NCBI GenBank assembly: GCA_012837835.1
Contig: DUQK01000058.1
Span: forward strand, 1 to 45,152
DNA from: Christensenellaceae bacterium
GTDB taxonomy: Bacteria; Bacillota; Clostridia; Christensenellales; Aristaeellaceae
Length of the DNA stretch: 45,152 bases
Reading direction: 5' to 3'
Positions 44,557-45,152 of this stretch are shown piece by piece (position 1 is the first letter of the stretch; each line of letters starts with the position of its first letter). Position numbers and translations under genes: made by a program. A model generated the notes under the pieces. That model searched no databases. It was not told the DNA's origin and was given only the letters and a program-made list of their open reading frames with translations.

Positions 44557-45152
44557 TTACCCACGAATATTTTCAACAAAAACCTCGTCCTCAAGCGTTA
44601 TTATCTTGTTATACACTTTGAGGCTTAAAGGATTTCCTTTTTCTAACGTAAATTTAAGACTTGTACTGTCAACATATACATGTATTAAACGTTCCCTATA
44701 TACAAAACGGAAACTATAACTTTGCCATATACTAGGCAAAAACGGTGAAAAAGATAGCCCCTCAACCGTACGCATACCAGCAAAACCTTGAACAATCGCA
44801 AGCCAACTCCCGGACATACTGGTGATATGAAGACCGTCTTGAGTATCGTTATTAATATTATCAAGGTCAAGCCTTGCAGTACGCAGATACATTTCAATCG
44901 CCTTATCCCTATTATCTATTTCCGCTGCAAGCACGGCATGTACGCAGGGAGAAAGGCTGCTCTCATGCACCGTCATAGGCTCGTAGAAATTAAAATTGCG
45001 TTTTTTAGTTTCTACATCATAAAGATGACCCAATGTATACATGCCCTGTAGTACATCAGCCTGCTTAATATAACATGAGCGCAATATCCTATCCCAAGAC
45101 CAATTTTGGTTGAGTGGGCGCTCTTTTTTAGGTATAGCTGAAACATTATTAA
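44557..45152 (-). CDS. GH65-family phosphorylase, C-terminal part (start outside window)
   Basis: The frame is open to the window edge, so the gene begins beyond 45152; 198 residues are visible. The readable part starts [20 protein letters not shown] and continues [71 protein letters not shown] and [22 protein letters not shown]. The HESSLSP and [10 protein letters not shown] phrases are typical of GH65. GH65 enzymes phosphorolyse alpha-glucosides such as maltose, trehalose, kojibiose or nigerose to glucose-1-phosphate. Substrate choice depends on regions not visible. It is followed by the flippase-like gene. Confidence 0.92.
   Translation of the reverse strand, partial: NNVSAIPKKERPLNQNWSWDRILRSCYIKQADVLQGMYTLGHLYDVETKKRNFNFYEPMTVHESSLSPCVHAVLAAEIDNRDKAIEMYLRTARLDLDNINNDTQDGLHITSMSGSWLAIVQGFAGMRTVEGLSFSPFLPSIWQSYSFRFVYRERLIHVYVDSTSLKFTLEKGNPLSLKVYNKIITLEDEVFVENIRG

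Noticed and set aside
1-45152. CRISPR array or phage genes
   Set aside because: I saw no regularly spaced repeats, Cas motifs, integrase or phage structural genes.

Overview
The window looks like part of a low-GC Firmicutes (Clostridia-type) chromosome from a plant-fibre or gut habitat. The grounds are strong AGGAGG-type ribosome sites, sigma-A promoters, a one-piece tmRNA, an rpsU gene with a GTG start, and many carbohydrate ABC importers and glycoside hydrolases. Both sugar-binding proteins have a signal peptide without a lipobox cysteine, which made me think of Christensenellales-like lineages, but I cannot fix the taxon from sequence alone.

Layout. (1) 1-1.2 kb: a decayed FGGY sugar kinase and AT-rich DNA. 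(2) 1.2-9.0 kb: a DeoR-family repressor divergent from an Ugp-type ABC importer (binding protein, ATPase, two permeases), then a nucleotide-pyrophosphatase-like phosphodiesterase interrupted by one in-frame TGA, then a carbamate kinase. (3) 9.05-10.24 kb: a dead IS256-family element. (4) 10.4-39.9 kb: a large glycan-catabolism island. It starts with an AraC regulator and a rightward operon (DUF5107-TPR, GH123/DUF6067-like hydrolase, GH36 alpha-galactosidase, broken GNAT, DUF6259). It continues with a leftward operon (AraA-like isomerase, GH39, ROK kinase, YgjV-like membrane protein, aldose epimerase, GH171/DUF1343) and a leftward Lpl/Ytc-type oligosaccharide importer without its own ATPase. 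It ends with an interrupted LacI-type sensor regulator and a second rightward operon (long DUF5107-TPR, GH39, DUF6259). (5) 40.16-41.23 kb: a second dead IS256-family copy in the same orientation. (6) 41.4-45.15 kb: housekeeping DNA: tmRNA, rpsU, a small metallopeptidase, a CHAP/Big_2 secreted protein, a flippase-like membrane protein and the 3' part of a GH65 phosphorylase.

How it works together (inference). The Lpl-type importer brings in an oligosaccharide. The cytoplasmic enzymes, none of which has a signal peptide, trim it: GH36 removes alpha-galactose, GH39 removes a pentose- or uronic-type residue, and DUF6259, DUF6067-like and DUF5107 proteins act on linkages not yet known. Epimerase, isomerase and ROK kinase then feed the monosaccharides to central metabolism. 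DUF5107, GH39 and DUF6259 each occur twice, as diverged paralogues in two operons, which suggests two parallel branches of one pathway.

Decay is common. The FGGY kinase, the phosphodiesterase, the GNAT, the LacI-type regulator and both transposases carry nonsense, frameshift or deletion lesions.
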